Origin: Anaerolineae bacterium
GTDB taxonomy: Bacteria > Chloroflexota > Anaerolineae > Promineifilales > Promineifilaceae
DNA: 6,512 nt
NCBI GenBank assembly: GCA_028284105.1
Contig: JANQSK010001271.1
Location: forward strand, 1 to 6,512
Direction of reading: 5' to 3'
Position 1 is the stretch's first letter; every line of letters starts with the position of its first letter. The notes below the pieces were generated by a model. It did not search any database. It was not told the DNA's origin and saw only the letters and a list, made by a program, of their open reading frames with translations. Position numbers and translations under genes: made by a program. Shown piece after piece: positions 5,897 to 6,512 of this stretch.

Positions 5897-6512
5897 TCAA
5901 CTGTCGACAAACCATCTTCCTTGAATACCATTTTCAACCAGAAGGGTAGCTTCACCTGTGTCAATCTCCAACATCCATAGAGACGGAGGGGCTGTTCGAT
6001 CTGCCAAGTTTACCGTTTGGTAGAGGATAAAACGGCCGTTTCCAGACCAACGCACCACGCTATGATGATTCAACACAGTGTCTGTGAGGGCTCTTTTCTC
6101 CGAACCATCTGCTTTCATCAGCCAAAGCTGACGCCCAGTATTTGTTCTTGCGAGTCGGCGACCAAAAACGATCCATTCACCATCTGGAGAATAGACAGGG
6201 TAAGCATCGTCCACTTGACCAGCTTCAGTCATTGCTTCTCTTAGTTCTGACGTTGTGTTGACCGAAAATAGGTGAACTGATTCAACAAAATCATGACTAT
6301 GCTCTCGATGATCATCCCCTTCATCACCGTGTATGACCGTGATGTTTAAATCATTAATGAGGAAGGTGTTGTCATAGGGATGCCAAACTGGCGGTGTTCC
6401 CATTGCCCCTTGAATCGTAATAAAACGGCCGTTTTCAAAGTTGTAGCCATAGACACGTTCCTCGGACGGCACATTGTAAGTGGGCCATTTCCCGTCTGGA
6501 GAGAGGGCTGCC
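5897..6512 (-). CDS. PD40/TolB-like beta-propeller protein, N-terminus cut by window edge
   Basis: The minus-strand frame is open from the right edge to a TGA at 5899-5897, giving about 204 visible residues; the true start is outside the window. A GTG at 6472 is in frame but is not the start, because the residues before it (AALSPDGKWPTYN) are already a propeller repeat. Repeats visible in order are LSPDGKWPTY, VYSPDGEWIVFGRR with RQLWLMKADGSEKRALT, and RWSGNGRFILYQ with SLWMLEIDTGEATLL. This is the PD40/WD40-like pattern of TolB-type propellers, which usually act as extracytoplasmic binding or scaffold domains; no enzyme motif is visible. A His/Asp/Glu-rich loop, HGDEGDDHREHSHD, could bind metal (inference). 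It converges on the flavoprotein gene with only 10 bp between stops and no evident terminator. Two ACGGCCGT sites encode NGRF. Confidence 0.8.
   Translation of the reverse strand, partial: AALSPDGKWPTYNVPSEERVYGYNFENGRFITIQGAMGTPPVWHPYDNTFLINDLNITVIHGDEGDDHREHSHDFVESVHLFSVNTTSELREAMTEAGQVDDAYPVYSPDGEWIVFGRRLARTNTGRQLWLMKADGSEKRALTDTVLNHHSVVRWSGNGRFILYQTVNLADRTAPPSLWMLEIDTGEATLLVENGIQGRWFVDS

Larger units (their letters stand above)
724..6432. repeat. dispersed highly iterated palindrome ACGGCCGT (11 exact copies)
   Basis: Exact copies start at 724, 906, 924, 2577, 2995, 3941, 4244, 5158, 5198, 6032 and 6425. Near copies are CCGGCCGT (327), ATGGCCGT (1585) and ACGGCCGA (2462). The flanks are often A on the left and T on the right, so the fullest form is AAACGGCCGTTT. 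All exact copies lie in coding sequence of five genes on both strands and in all three phases: ACG-GCC-GT (Thr-Ala-Val), A-CGG-CCG-T (Arg-Pro) and AC-GGC-CGT (Asn/Tyr-Gly-Arg). Protein selection alone is therefore an unlikely cause. greA and the small membrane gene have none. Confidence 0.9.

Noticed and set aside
6470..6472. GTG as the start of the propeller protein
   Set aside because: The frame stays open to the window edge and the preceding residues LSPDGKW are a typical propeller repeat, so the gene begins outside the window.

Overview
This window looks like a chromosomal segment from a bacterium of moderate-to-low GC content, by eye in the mid-40s percent. The best guess is a member of the phylum Chloroflexota. 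This is inferred from the greA-lysS adjacency, the character of the GreA and lysyl-tRNA synthetase sequences, and the flanking GT-C-type membrane protein and PD40 propeller protein; it was not tested by a search. No mobile element, CRISPR array, tRNA or rRNA was seen.

Layout, left to right. Positions 1-1494 hold a minus-strand pair: a 64-residue two-helix membrane protein (1300-1494), overlapping by ATGA the start of a large GT-C-fold glycosyltransferase-like membrane protein that runs off the left edge (1-1303). A 277-bp AT-rich divergent intergenic region (1495-1771) carries an extended -10 promoter reading right and a terminator-like hairpin in the greA leader. Then follow, all on the plus strand: greA (1772-2251), a strong terminator, lysS (2339-3850), another hairpin with a T-tract, a GNAT acetyltransferase (3894-4736), and a tightly coupled acyl-CoA-dehydrogenase-like flavoprotein (4744-5886). 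A PD40/TolB-like beta-propeller protein (5897-6512) converges from the right and is cut by the right edge.

How the genes relate: greA (rescue of backtracked RNA polymerase) and lysS (Lys-tRNA charging) are housekeeping genes of gene expression. The GNAT/flavoprotein pair looks like its own translation unit appended after lysS. The membrane pair and the propeller protein are transcribed in the opposite direction and are unrelated by position.

Two things stand out. First, the octamer palindrome ACGGCCGT occurs 11 times in 6.5 kb, spread over five genes and all three codon phases. That is far above chance (roughly 0.06-0.1 expected) and resembles a genome-wide highly iterated palindrome such as cyanobacterial HIP1. 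Second, each of greA, lysS and the GNAT gene is preceded by a hairpin plus T-tract ending only 2-20 nt before its start codon or ribosome binding site. This raises the possibility of leader termination control, most clearly for greA.
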